DNA of 64,000 nt from Knoellia subterranea KCTC 19937 (lineage in GTDB: Bacteria; Actinomycetota; Actinomycetes; Actinomycetales; Dermatophilaceae): positions 244,186-308,185 of the forward strand of contig NZ_AVPK01000005.1 in the NCBI RefSeq assembly GCF_000768685.1, given 5' to 3'. The translations under genes and the position numbers were made by a program. A model generated the notes under the pieces. The model was not told the origin of the DNA and made no database searches. It saw only the letters and a list, made by a program, of their open reading frames with translations. Shown piece after piece: positions 52,753-61,944 of this stretch (its first letter is position 1; every line of letters starts with the position of its first letter).

Positions 52753-54498
52753 GTGCACCCGTCGTCCGAAATGCCCGACGGCCGCGACGACGGCGAAATC
52801 CAGGCCTCGGTCGGCAGCGAGGGCGAGCTATCGGAGCTGCAGCCTGACGCTGAAGGCGCCGAGCAGACGGTCATCGCGGAGGTGGCCCCGGGCGTGGCCG
52901 TCGTCTTCGGACCACCCCCGCTCGACCTTGAACTCGTCGACACCGGATTCGTCACGTCAGCTGATCTCACTCAGCTGTCGAACGTCCTCTCCGCGATGGC
53001 TAATACGGCCACCGTGGCCGGCAACGTAGGTCAGGCGCTGTCAACCCTTCAAGGGCTATACCGCGTGAATGACGCCACGCAGGCGCTGCTCGCATCTGGA
53101 GCCAAGCTTGCCGTCAAGGACGGCGCAAATCTCGGGACGATGCTCACCTCCGAGGGCTTGAAGCAGGCGCGGTTCATCCCCGTTACCGGACTGACAGCCG
53201 CACAGACGGCGGCCGCGATCGGGCCTGCTGTTGCCACGATCGCCCTGCAAATACAGCTCAGCGAAATCAGCTCGCTCGTGAAGACGAACGTGGTGCTGAC
53301 CCGGCAGGTTCATGAAGGGTTGGAGCGCGATCAGCGAGCGGAACTCGCGGGCCTCGTGGCCACGATCGACCGGGCGATTGCCCGGGCCAAGGAGCTCGAA
53401 TCCGTCCCAACATCCCTCTGGGACACGGTGGCCGGCTCAGAGGCAGCGCTGTGGAAGCAACAGGAACTTCATCGTGACAAGGTGCGCCACCACGTCCAGC
53501 AAATCGGCTCCGAAGACCCACGAGCCAGAAGTGACTACCTGCGGTTCAATGCGCAGAGCATCGCCCTGGACACGACCGCCCTCCTGTCATCCCTCAAGGC
53601 ATGGACCGGCCTCCAGGCACTCCACGCAGGGAAGGCACGCACAGCGGGACGAGACGACCCCGACGAACAGCGTTTGGTCGAGGTAATCGCTCGGGACACG
53701 CGCACTGAGGTCGAGTCCTCGATGATCGAGATCAAAACGCTCACGGACGCACTCACACGCGAACTGCGGCTCGTGGCCAACCTCCCCGGCCGCCAGACGT
53801 TGTCGCAGTCACTCCCACGCGCCCGCTCCGAAGCGAAGGCCGCTAGGGGGACCGCAGCGAGTCTGCTCAAGTCGGTCAGTCCGCTCGCCGAGGCACTCCA
53901 TCCTCCGCCGCCACCGCTGTCTCCCCCAAGGGTGATCTGCATCGAGGATGGCGTCGACTTAGCTCCGTTCCTGAGAGTTTTGCGATGGTTCTTGGACGAC
54001 GACGAGGTCATTCAGGCAATGGGGATGTCCGAGCGGGAGCCTGCTGGTCGCGTCGTCGCCGAGGCCATCGGCAAAGCTCGCGAACGCTTGGCCGCCGCCC
54101 GTGACAGGATGGTTTCCAGAACGCTCGTCGTGCTGACGGACCGCCGCTTGCTGACAGCGGACTCCGATGCCTTCCTGGAGGAAGGAGCCATCAGCCATGA
54201 CTTCCCCATGGAACACATCCGGTATGTACGCCGTACGACTGCTGGCACGAGTGACGAGCCTTCGCTGGTCGACCTGACGACTAGAGATGCGGATGTTCAC
54301 CTGCGGTTCACAACTGCCGCGTCAGTCCAGATCAACGCACTGGTGTCATTGCTCGCCCAAGCGATGAACCTGCCCGAGCTTGAGCGATCCGCGCTCCTGG
54401 AAGGCGGGTCGGTGGAACGGGAGGGGCAGCAGATTGCAGGTTCCGGCGAACCGCCGGAGCCCTTCGCGGCCGAAGAGGGGAGCAGTTTGGGCGAGTAG
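52753..54498 (+). CDS. large hypothetical protein with a C-terminal PH-like domain
   Basis: A 581-residue protein with a GTG start. The N-terminal 60 residues are acidic, then a long helical region includes an Ala-rich hydrophobic stretch (TAAQTAAAIGPAVATIALQI, about 157-176) that could touch membrane. Coiled-coil-like helices follow to a Pro-rich hinge (PPPPPLSPPR). The last part (LVVLTDRRLLTADSDAF ... VRRTTAGTS ... VHLRF) resembles a bacterial PH (YokE-like) domain. It ends 48 bp before hsdR on the same strand, so it may be an accessory gene of the restriction locus. Function unknown. Confidence 0.6.
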   Translation: MHPSSEMPDGRDDGEIQASVGSEGELSELQPDAEGAEQTVIAEVAPGVAVVFGPPPLDLELVDTGFVTSADLTQLSNVLSAMANTATVAGNVGQALSTLQGLYRVNDATQALLASGAKLAVKDGANLGTMLTSEGLKQARFIPVTGLTAAQTAAAIGPAVATIALQIQLSEISSLVKTNVVLTRQVHEGLERDQRAELAGLVATIDRAIARAKELESVPTSLWDTVAGSEAALWKQQELHRDKVRHHVQQIGSEDPRARSDYLRFNAQSIALDTTALLSSLKAWTGLQALHAGKARTAGRDDPDEQRLVEVIARDTRTEVESSMIEIKTLTDALTRELRLVANLPGRQTLSQSLPRARSEAKAARGTAASLLKSVSPLAEALHPPPPPLSPPRVICIEDGVDLAPFLRVLRWFLDDDEVIQAMGMSEREPAGRVVAEAIGKARERLAAARDRMVSRTLVVLTDRRLLTADSDAFLEEGAISHDFPMEHIRYVRRTTAGTSDEPSLVDLTTRDADVHLRFTTAASVQINALVSLLAQAMNLPELERSALLEGGSVEREGQQIAGSGEPPEPFAAEEGSSLGE

Positions 54499-54546
54499 GG
54501 CCTTGTCTCGGGACGGGGACGACCGCGACCTTTAGGGTTGCGATCA

Positions 54547-57309
54547 GTGAATACCGGTAATGACGTTCCGAAGTTGGCGGCAGAGCAGCGCGCACGCGTG
54601 CTGATCGACCGCCAGCTTGCTGATGCCGGGTGGTCGGTGCAGGACCAGGGGAACCTCGATCTGATCCATCACGAGGCAGTCGCCCGCCGCGAGGTCGTGA
54701 TGAAGCAGGGCCACGGTCGTGCTGACTACTTGCTTTACGTCGCCAGGAAGGTCGTCGGCGTCATAGAGGCCAAGCCTGAGGGCACAACCCTGTCCGGCGT
54801 CGAGTGGCAGTCCGCGATGTACGCCACGGGGTTGCCAGTTGAGGCGCAGCTCAGGGCGATTACCGTGGATGGTCGGCTGCCTTTCGTCTTCGAGGCAAGT
54901 GGCTCAGAGACGCACTTCACCAATGGGTACGACCCCCACTCCCGATCGCGACGGCTGTTCAATTTCCCGAAGCCCGGCACGTTGGCGCAGATCATCCGTG
55001 ACGCCGAGGCCGATCCTGAGAACCCAACCTGGCGCGCCAAGGTTCAGCACCTCCCGTCGCTCGATGAGGCACCGCTGCGGCCCGCGCAGATTACGGCAAT
55101 CAAGGGCATCGAGAAGAGCCTCGCTGACCAACACTTCGACCGGTCACTCGTCCAGATGGCCACGGGTGCGGGCAAGACCTTCACGGCCGTCACCGCGGCG
55201 TACCGGCTCCTGAAGTTCGGCGGATTCCGCCGCATTCTCTTCCTCGTCGACCGCAACAACTTGGCTGAGCAGACGATTGCCGAGTTCCAGAATTACCGCA
55301 CCCCGGACGACGGACGGCGCTTCACCGAGATCTACAACGTCGACAAACTCACCGGTGCCGGGATGCTCGGTTCCTCGAACGTCGTCGTCTCAACGATCCA
55401 GCGCGTTCACTCCGTCCTCCGGGGCAACGTGGTCACGGATCAGGACGACCAAGGCATCGACGACTATGTGCCTGATGCGCCCGTCACCGTGACGTATTCG
55501 AACGGGATGCCACCAGAGGCCTTCGACCTGGTGATAGTCGATGAGGCGCACCGCTCCATCTATGGCGTATGGCGCGGGGTGCTGGAGTACTTCGACGCCC
55601 ACGTCATCGGGCTCACTGCCACTCCAGGCAAGCAGACCTTCGCCTTCTTCCGGCAGAACCTGGTCTCCGAGTACACCTACCCTCAGTCCGTCGCAGACCG
55701 CGTGAACGTCGACTTCGACCTTTACCGGATCCGCACCCAGATCAGCGAACGTGGCGGCGCCATCGAGGCCGGCACCATCGTCCCCAAGGTCGACCGCCGC
55801 ACGCGCAAAGAGCGGCTCGAGGCGATCGAGGAGGACTTCGAGTACACGCACAAGCAACTCGACCGTGCTGTCACTGCCAAGTCCCAGATCCGGACCGTGC
55901 TGGAGACATTCCGCGACCGGCTCTTCACGGAGATCTTCCCGGGCCGCACCGCCGTCCCGAAGACATTGGTCTTCGCCAAGGACGACGCCCACGCTGAGGA
56001 GATCGTCACCACGGTCCGAGAGGTCTTCGGAAAGGGCAATGACTTCGCCGCCAAGATCACCTACGCCGCCCGCGACGCCAAGGGTCAACTCCAAGCCTTC
56101 CGCACCTCACCCTCTCTGCGCATAGCGGTCACCGTCGACATGATCGCCACCGGCACCGACGTCAAACCCCTTGAGTGTGTGTTCTTCATGCGAGACGTTC
56201 GCTCCGCGCAGTACTTCGAGCAGATGAAGGGTCGCGGCGCCCGCACCATCACCCCCGCCGACTTCCAATCGGTCACGCCTGACGCCTCGGCCAAGACCCG
56301 GTTCGTCATCGTTGACGCCGTGGGCGTAACTGAGCACGACTTCGTCGACCCACCGCTCAACCGGGAGAAGGGAGTGTCCCTCAAGAAGCTCCTGGACAAA
56401 GCCGCGACCTTGACGCTCACCGAGGACGAAACAGCCACCCTGGCCTCCCGCTTGGCCAAGCTCGAAATCCAGCTGACTCCTCCGGAGCGGGCCGAGCTCG
56501 ACGAGGTCGCCGGCGGCCCGGTACGGGACATCATCCGACGACTCGTCGACGCTGTGGACCCCGATGTACAGGCCCAGGCCATTCAGGGCGCTGCGGACCC
56601 GGAGGCCGCACGCCGCGATCTGTTGGAGCGGGCAATCGAGCCGATTGCTGCAAGCCCGGAATTGCGAACCAGGGTCCTTGAGCTGCGCGCCGCACACGAC
56701 CGCGTCATCGACGAGGTCAACAAGGACGTCCTTCTTGACGCACACGGGGTCGTCGACCCCAACCGCGCCAAGTCGGTCGTCGACTCCTGGGCGCAGTACC
56801 TGAAGAAGCATCGAGACGAGATCACCGCGATCCAACTCGCGACCGAAGCCAAAGTGCTGCGCGTCCCCTTCGCTGACATCCAGGAACTCGCCGATCGCAT
56901 CGCCCGCCCGCCGTACAACTGGACACCCGACATCATCTGGAATGCCTACGAGAGCCTTGACGTCGGCCGGGTCCGCCACAGCGACCGCCACACCCTGACT
57001 GATCTCGTCTCACTGCTCCGCTATACCGTCGGGCTCGACAACGAGCTGGTCCCCTACGCATCACGCGTTCAGGAGCGGTATGCCGCATGGCTGGCTCAAC
57101 AGCAGCAGGCTGGGACGACGTTCTCGCCCTTGGAAAGGTGGTGGCTGGATCGCATGGTCGACGTGATCGCATCCTCCGCCGGCATCACGACCGAGGACCT
57201 TGATCGCTCTCCCTTCACCGACAAGGGCGGCGTCGACGGTGCACTCCGCGACCTCGGAGATCGAGCCGGCGACCTCCTCGACGAACTCAACACGGAGCTC
57301 ACCGCGTGA
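54547..57309 (+). CDS. hsdR: type I restriction enzyme R subunit
   Basis: A 920-residue motor-nuclease. The N-terminal PD-(D/E)xK core is D60 in GRADYLLYV with E74 and K76 in GVIEAKPEG. Helicase motifs follow: MATGAGKT (I), VIVDEAHRSIYG (II), LTATPGK (III), TGTDVKPLE and MKGRGART (VI). It cleaves unmodified DNA after translocation, with the HsdM and HsdS products encoded downstream. GTG at 54547 is the likely start. It overlaps hsdS by 4 bp. Confidence 0.93.
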   Translation: MNTGNDVPKLAAEQRARVLIDRQLADAGWSVQDQGNLDLIHHEAVARREVVMKQGHGRADYLLYVARKVVGVIEAKPEGTTLSGVEWQSAMYATGLPVEAQLRAITVDGRLPFVFEASGSETHFTNGYDPHSRSRRLFNFPKPGTLAQIIRDAEADPENPTWRAKVQHLPSLDEAPLRPAQITAIKGIEKSLADQHFDRSLVQMATGAGKTFTAVTAAYRLLKFGGFRRILFLVDRNNLAEQTIAEFQNYRTPDDGRRFTEIYNVDKLTGAGMLGSSNVVVSTIQRVHSVLRGNVVTDQDDQGIDDYVPDAPVTVTYSNGMPPEAFDLVIVDEAHRSIYGVWRGVLEYFDAHVIGLTATPGKQTFAFFRQNLVSEYTYPQSVADRVNVDFDLYRIRTQISERGGAIEAGTIVPKVDRRTRKERLEAIEEDFEYTHKQLDRAVTAKSQIRTVLETFRDRLFTEIFPGRTAVPKTLVFAKDDAHAEEIVTTVREVFGKGNDFAAKITYAARDAKGQLQAFRTSPSLRIAVTVDMIATGTDVKPLECVFFMRDVRSAQYFEQMKGRGARTITPADFQSVTPDASAKTRFVIVDAVGVTEHDFVDPPLNREKGVSLKKLLDKAATLTLTEDETATLASRLAKLEIQLTPPERAELDEVAGGPVRDIIRRLVDAVDPDVQAQAIQGAADPEAARRDLLERAIEPIAASPELRTRVLELRAAHDRVIDEVNKDVLLDAHGVVDPNRAKSVVDSWAQYLKKHRDEITAIQLATEAKVLRVPFADIQELADRIARPPYNWTPDIIWNAYESLDVGRVRHSDRHTLTDLVSLLRYTVGLDNELVPYASRVQERYAAWLAQQQQAGTTFSPLERWWLDRMVDVIASSAGITTEDLDRSPFTDKGGVDGALRDLGDRAGDLLDELNTELTA

Positions 57310-58556
57310 CTTGGCAGCGCGTCGCGTTCAGAGATCTCGGGCAGTGGTTCGGTGGGGCAACGCCGTCCAAGGGCAACCCCGCATTCTGGACCGATGGGTC
57401 GATCCCGTGGCTCAGCCCGAAAGACATGGGGCCGGTGGTGCTGGCAGGGACGCGGGATCACATCAGCCAAGAAGCACTCAGCAGATCCAGTGTGAGGGTC
57501 GTCCCGGCCAACGCCGTTGCCGTCGTCGTGCGCTCGGGCATCCTCGAGCGAACGTTGCCGGTCGGTCTCGTCCCGTTCGAGACGACCCTCAATCAAGACA
57601 TGAAGGCCGTGGTCTCCAGACCAGGAATCGACCCGCGTTGGATTGCTTGGGGCTTTCGAGCCTTCGAACGTGAACTACTGAGCACCACACGCAAGGCTGG
57701 GACAACCGTGGCGTCGATCGAAATGCCTCGGTTCCAAGGCTTCCAGCTCCCGGTCCCAGCCCTAGCCGAGCAGAGGCGAATCGTCGACATCATCGAAGGT
57801 CACCTCTCCGGCCTCGACGCTGCCGATAGCGATGTAGCCGCAGCGGCGTCTCGAGTCACGGCTCTTCGTCGTGCAGCCCTGGAGTGGCACTTCGGTCTTC
57901 GAGGGCCAGTGACAACCCTCGGGGAGTTAGCCCCGACCATTTCCGCCGGGAAGTCCTTCGGTGCCGCCAACGCTCCAGCAAAGGTGGACGAATGGGGAAT
58001 CGTCAAGGTCAGCGCAATGACGTGGGGAACGTTTGACCCGAACCAGAACAAGGCGGTGCCAGCCGAACTCGTTGACCCCCGATACGAGATTCGCCCCGGT
58101 GACCTCCTCGTGAGTCGTGCCAACACAAGCGAGTACGTGGGAGCAAGCGTGCTTGTTGGCGAGGTCCGCCCCCGACTCCTTCTCAGTGACAAGAGCCTGC
58201 GAGTCACCCCAAGGTCCGGAGTGAAATCCGAGTGGCTGTGGCGCGCACTTCAGGCTCCGTCCGCTCGGCGGCAAATTTCGGCGCAGGCGACGGGCACGAA
58301 GGACTCAATGCGCAACATTTCCCAGGCTTCGCTCAGGTCGGTCCGTCTACCTTCCATCAGCTTGGATGATCAGGAAGTTGCCTTGGAGAACTACGCCCAA
58401 GTCGAGGCTGCGACCACCCGTCTGGCACACGCCATCTCTGCGCAGCGGGCCCGTACAAGCAAGTTGAAGCGGGCAGTGCTTGCTGCGGCGTTCGAGGGAA
58501 AGCTGACGGGACGGCGTACAGACGCAGATGTGGTCGAGGAGTTGGCTGATGTCTGA
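57306..58556 (+). CDS. hsdS: type I restriction-modification specificity subunit S
   Basis: A 416-residue protein with two target-recognition domains. TRD1 begins TWQRVAFRDLGQWFGGATPS, the central conserved helix is LPVPALAEQRRIVDIIEGHLS (about 150-170), TRD2 begins TLGELAPTISAGKSFG, and the distal helix is LPSISLDDQEVALENY ... LKRAVLAAAFEGKL. The two TRDs differ, so an asymmetric bipartite target is expected. GTG start overlaps the hsdR stop. Confidence 0.93.
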   Translation: MTWQRVAFRDLGQWFGGATPSKGNPAFWTDGSIPWLSPKDMGPVVLAGTRDHISQEALSRSSVRVVPANAVAVVVRSGILERTLPVGLVPFETTLNQDMKAVVSRPGIDPRWIAWGFRAFERELLSTTRKAGTTVASIEMPRFQGFQLPVPALAEQRRIVDIIEGHLSGLDAADSDVAAAASRVTALRRAALEWHFGLRGPVTTLGELAPTISAGKSFGAANAPAKVDEWGIVKVSAMTWGTFDPNQNKAVPAELVDPRYEIRPGDLLVSRANTSEYVGASVLVGEVRPRLLLSDKSLRVTPRSGVKSEWLWRALQAPSARRQISAQATGTKDSMRNISQASLRSVRLPSISLDDQEVALENYAQVEAATTRLAHAISAQRARTSKLKRAVLAAAFEGKLTGRRTDADVVEELADV

Positions 58557-59478
58557 CCTCAAGTTGTTCCGGATCGCCGGTGGGGTCGCCAGCGAACTGG
58601 CGAGCTCCTCTGTAGCGCTTGAACGCTCCCTTCAGACGTTGATCGAGGTCAACATGGAAGCGCTGTTTGGTGTGCGGCTCTTGGCGTCGGAATACTCCAC
58701 CGGTGTTCGTCACGGTGGACGGATGGACTCACTCGGCATTGACGAGAACGGTAGTCCGGTGATCTTTGAGTACAAGCGCGCGATCAACGAAAGCGTGATC
58801 AATCAAGGCCTGTTCTACCTTGATTGGCTCATGGATCACCGAGGCGATTTCAAGGTCTTGGTCCTCGAACGTCTCGGTGCCGACGCCGCGGCGGGCATCG
58901 ACTGGCGCAACCCCAGGCTGATCTGCGTGGCCAACGGTTTCACCAAATACGACGAGCACGCAGTGAACCAGATGAACCGAAGCATCGACCTCGTTCGCTA
59001 CCGAGACTTCGCGGGAGAGCTGCTCGCCCTCGAACTCGTTCACTCCTCACGAGTGGATGCCCAGACCTCGACCGGTGCCCCAGAAGTGACGCCTCCACAC
59101 ACCGAAACCCAGCCCACTACCTACAAGACGGTCAGTGAGTTCTTGGAGCAAGCGCCGACAGATTTGAAGGACCTGTACGGCGAACTAGATGACTACGTAA
59201 GCGCACTCGGTGACGACGTCACCCAGAAGACGCTGAAGTACTACATCGCCTACCGACGGTTGAAGAACTTCCTTTGCGTTGAGGTGCTGAACCAGCGGCG
59301 CGAACTGGCGCTCTACCTCAAGGTGAATCCGGACACCGTGGACCTCATCGACGGGTTCTCGCGCGACGTCAGTCAGATCGGACACTTCGGCACCGGCGAC
59401 CTCGAGGTTCGTGTCAAGGACTCCGACTCCCTGGCCCAAGCACTCCCCTTGGTCCAGCGGTCGTACGAGGAAAGTTAA
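58549..59478 (+). CDS. DUF5655 protein with a PD-(D/E)xK-like N-terminus
   Basis: A 309-residue protein. RMDSLGIDENGSPVIFEYKR (D60, E74, K76) has the D-ExK spacing of a restriction-endonuclease fold. The C-terminal 110 residues (FLEQAPTDLKDLYGELDDYV ... KYYIAYRRLKNFLCVEVLN) match DUF5655. It starts inside the end of hsdS (8-bp overlap) and overlaps the next gene by one base, so it is part of the RM operon. It could be an extra nuclease or a modulator; its role is not established here. Confidence 0.75.
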   Translation: MSDLKLFRIAGGVASELASSSVALERSLQTLIEVNMEALFGVRLLASEYSTGVRHGGRMDSLGIDENGSPVIFEYKRAINESVINQGLFYLDWLMDHRGDFKVLVLERLGADAAAGIDWRNPRLICVANGFTKYDEHAVNQMNRSIDLVRYRDFAGELLALELVHSSRVDAQTSTGAPEVTPPHTETQPTTYKTVSEFLEQAPTDLKDLYGELDDYVSALGDDVTQKTLKYYIAYRRLKNFLCVEVLNQRRELALYLKVNPDTVDLIDGFSRDVSQIGHFGTGDLEVRVKDSDSLAQALPLVQRSYEES

Positions 59479-59894
59479 TGTCGAGTCGGGCCCCGTGGAT
59501 TTCGCTGTCGGAGACGCAGCGAATCATGCCGGACGAACAGCACTACGACTCCACGGTCGAGAACTTTGAAGCCTCGGGCGCAAGCGAGTTCGACGCCGTG
59601 TGGTCGCTCGAGAACGTCCCTGTGGCCAGTGTGGATCCACTCCAACTCATTGATGACCCAACCGACGAGACGGCCCGGACGAAGGTGCGGTCAATCCAGC
59701 AGGCCATTCGGCAAGACACCTTCCTCCCCCCCGTCTACGTCCTGCACGTCCGAAGGGCTTTTCCGTACTTCCTGATTGAGGGTCGCCATCGCTACAGCGC
59801 GGCGCATGAGGAGCAGATCCCGCTCCTCCTCGCCTGGGTGGCACATGTGGAATGCGTATGCCCTCCCCACGAGGATGAAGGTGATATTTCATGA
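59478..59894 (+). CDS. ParB-like nuclease-domain protein
   Basis: A 138-residue protein. LPPVYVLHVRRAFPYFLIEGRHRYSAAHE resembles the ParB N-terminal box II region (GRHRxxAA), which binds CTP in ParB and is nuclease-like in ParB/sulfiredoxin relatives. No HTH is visible, so it is not a partition protein. It overlaps both neighbours (TAATG and ATGA) between the DUF5655 gene and hsdM, showing that it belongs to the operon. Confidence 0.7.
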   Translation: MSSRAPWISLSETQRIMPDEQHYDSTVENFEASGASEFDAVWSLENVPVASVDPLQLIDDPTDETARTKVRSIQQAIRQDTFLPPVYVLHVRRAFPYFLIEGRHRYSAAHEEQIPLLLAWVAHVECVCPPHEDEGDIS

Positions 59895-61378
59895 GCAACG
59901 ACTCGCGAAGACTGGTCGACAAGCTCTGGTCGTACTGCGACGTACTTCGCGATGACGGCGTCGGCGTCATCGAGTACACCGAGCAACTGACCTACCTGCT
60001 CTTCCTCAAGATGGCGGACGAGCGCGCCACCCGGAAGCTCAAGCCGCAGCGGATCGTTCCCGAGGAACTCTCTTGGCAGAAGTTGTTGGATGCGCAGGGC
60101 GACCAACTCGAGTTCGAGTACACACGGATCCTGAATGGGCTGGCGCGCCAGCCGGGCGTGATCGGCACGATCTTCCGCAAGGCCCAGAACCGGATTCAGG
60201 ACCCGGCCAAGCTCAGGCGCCTTGTCGTTGACCTGATCGGCAACGAGAACTGGTCTCAGACCGGCACTGACATCAAGGGTGACGCGTACGAGGACCTGCT
60301 GAGTAAGGGTGCCTCGGACAAGGGTTCAGGGGCCGGTCAGTACTTCACCCCACGGGCTCTCATCGAGGCGATCGTCGACGTTATTAGGCCGATGGTGGAC
60401 GACACCGTGGTCGATCCTGCGTGCGGAACAGGTGGCTTCCTTTTGGTGGCGCACGAGCACGCTGAGCAGGGTGCCGAATCGATGACGCCGACTCAGAGGG
60501 CGAAGCTGCAGGACGATCTCGTCCGCGGCTACGAACTCGTCGACGGCACTGCCCGGCTCGCGGCGATGAACCTTCTCCTGCACGGGATGGGAACGGCGGA
60601 CGGCGACTCCCTCATCGAGGTACGCGATTCCTTGATCGCGGACCCCGCGAAACGTTGGTCGGTGGTGCTTTCGAACCCGCCCTTCGGCAAGAAGTCAACG
60701 CTGACGATGGTCGGCGCTGACGGGCGCGAGGTGCGCGAAGACCGGGTAATCGAGCGGCAGGACTTCGTCGCCACAACTAGCAACAAGCAACTCAACTTCG
60801 TCCAGCACATCATGACGATCCTGGACACCAATGGGCGTGCCGCCGTGGTCTTGCCTGACAACGTCCTCTTCGATGGCGGGGCTGGCGAGACCATCAGGCG
60901 CAAGCTGCTCACCGACTTCGACCTGCACACCATGCTCCGCCTGCCGACGGGCATCTTCTACGCCCAGGGCGTGAAGGCCAATGTCCTCTTCTTCGACAAG
61001 AAGGTCGCGCGTCCCGGCAACCCGTGGACCGAGCGGCTCTGGGTGTATGACCTGCGGACCAACAAGCACTTCACCCTCAAGCAGAACCCGCTCCGGCGCG
61101 CCGACCTCGAGGACTTCGTCACGGCATACAAGCCTGGGAAGCGCGACCAGCGTGAGGAGAGCGAACGCTGGAAGTCGTTCACCTACGACGAGATCACGTT
61201 GCGCGACAAGGCCAACCTTGACATCACTTGGCTGCGCGATGAGTCGCTTGAGGACCTGGACAACCTGCCCTCGCCCGACGTCCTCGCCCGCGAGATCGTC
61301 GAGGATCTGTCGGCAGCCCTCGCCGAATTCGAGTCAGTGGCAGCGGCTTTGGAGGAGCAGCTGAGCCAACCCCGCTGA
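59891..61378 (+). CDS. hsdM: type I restriction-modification methyltransferase M subunit
   Basis: A 495-residue N6-adenine methyltransferase. The N-terminal HsdM helical domain (KLWSYCDVLRDDGVGVIEYTEQLTYLLFLKM) is followed by GQYFTPRALIEA, the SAM motif DPACGTGGFL (175-184) and the catalytic NPPF (262-265). It modifies the HsdS-defined site. It is last in the operon (R-S-x-x-M), an unusual order since hsdM commonly adjoins hsdS. Confidence 0.94.
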   Translation: MSNDSRRLVDKLWSYCDVLRDDGVGVIEYTEQLTYLLFLKMADERATRKLKPQRIVPEELSWQKLLDAQGDQLEFEYTRILNGLARQPGVIGTIFRKAQNRIQDPAKLRRLVVDLIGNENWSQTGTDIKGDAYEDLLSKGASDKGSGAGQYFTPRALIEAIVDVIRPMVDDTVVDPACGTGGFLLVAHEHAEQGAESMTPTQRAKLQDDLVRGYELVDGTARLAAMNLLLHGMGTADGDSLIEVRDSLIADPAKRWSVVLSNPPFGKKSTLTMVGADGREVREDRVIERQDFVATTSNKQLNFVQHIMTILDTNGRAAVVLPDNVLFDGGAGETIRRKLLTDFDLHTMLRLPTGIFYAQGVKANVLFFDKKVARPGNPWTERLWVYDLRTNKHFTLKQNPLRRADLEDFVTAYKPGKRDQREESERWKSFTYDEITLRDKANLDITWLRDESLEDLDNLPSPDVLAREIVEDLSAALAEFESVAAALEEQLSQPR

Positions 61379-61454
61379 GAACTCTTCCGACTGGCGACGA
61401 TTACCGGTATGTTCGCCTGACGGCTCGTCACGCCGGATCCACGGTGGATCGACA

Positions 61455-61748
61455 GTGACCACGTGCGGACCTGACCAACCCGACCGTGGGGCTACATACC
61501 CTCTGGCCCAGCTTGATGAAGTTGAAGAGCCGGAGGAAGAGATGGTCGAGGAGCAGCCGAGTGGCGCCCGTCGTGGGCGACCACGTTTGCACGCGATCCC
61601 GAACGACTGCCCTGTCCGGGTGGAGCTACGGCTTGCTCCGGACGTGGCCCGTCGGCTCTTCGCCGTCGCGGCGGACACGGGGCGCACCCTCAGTGCCGTT
61701 GGTGAGTCCGCGCTCAGCCAGGCACTGCCTCAGGAGCGCGCCATGTGA
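61455..61748 (+). CDS. small hypothetical protein, ribbon-helix-helix-like C-terminus
   Basis: A 97-residue protein with a GTG start. The first half is acidic and Pro-rich; the second (RVELRLAPDVARRLFAVAADTGRTLSAVGESALSQAL) has the strand-helix-helix spacing of RHH/CopG-like DNA-binding proteins. It lies between hsdM and a terminator hairpin and could be a regulator of the island. Family membership is uncertain. Confidence 0.5.
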   Translation: MTTCGPDQPDRGATYPLAQLDEVEEPEEEMVEEQPSGARRGRPRLHAIPNDCPVRVELRLAPDVARRLFAVAADTGRTLSAVGESALSQALPQERAM

Positions 61749-61796
61749 GCGTGCTCGGGCAACTTCTGGGAGTCCGTAACCCCCCAGACACGACGA

Positions 61797-61818
61797 AAGC
61801 CGGGCGGCTACCCGGCTT
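61797..61818. terminator. terminator hairpin
   Basis: AAGCCGGG-CGGCTA-CCCGGCTT is an exact 8-bp stem with a 6-nt loop after the small protein gene. It separates the restriction operon from the transposition-like operon. Confidence 0.7.
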
Positions 61819-61944
61819 CGGCGCGAAACGCGGCAAGTGCCGCGCTCAAATTCTGACTACCAACCCGAGGGCTTGACTGCTGCCATTGTGGCGATCGAAC
61901 ACGCCTGCGTCAACGGTGCGCTCCTCGGTGAGAGGAGCAACAAC

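Noticed and set aside
59478..59894. Chromosome or plasmid partition gene parB
   Set aside because: The protein has only the ParB N-terminal-like box, no HTH and no parA or parS; its place is inside the RM operon.
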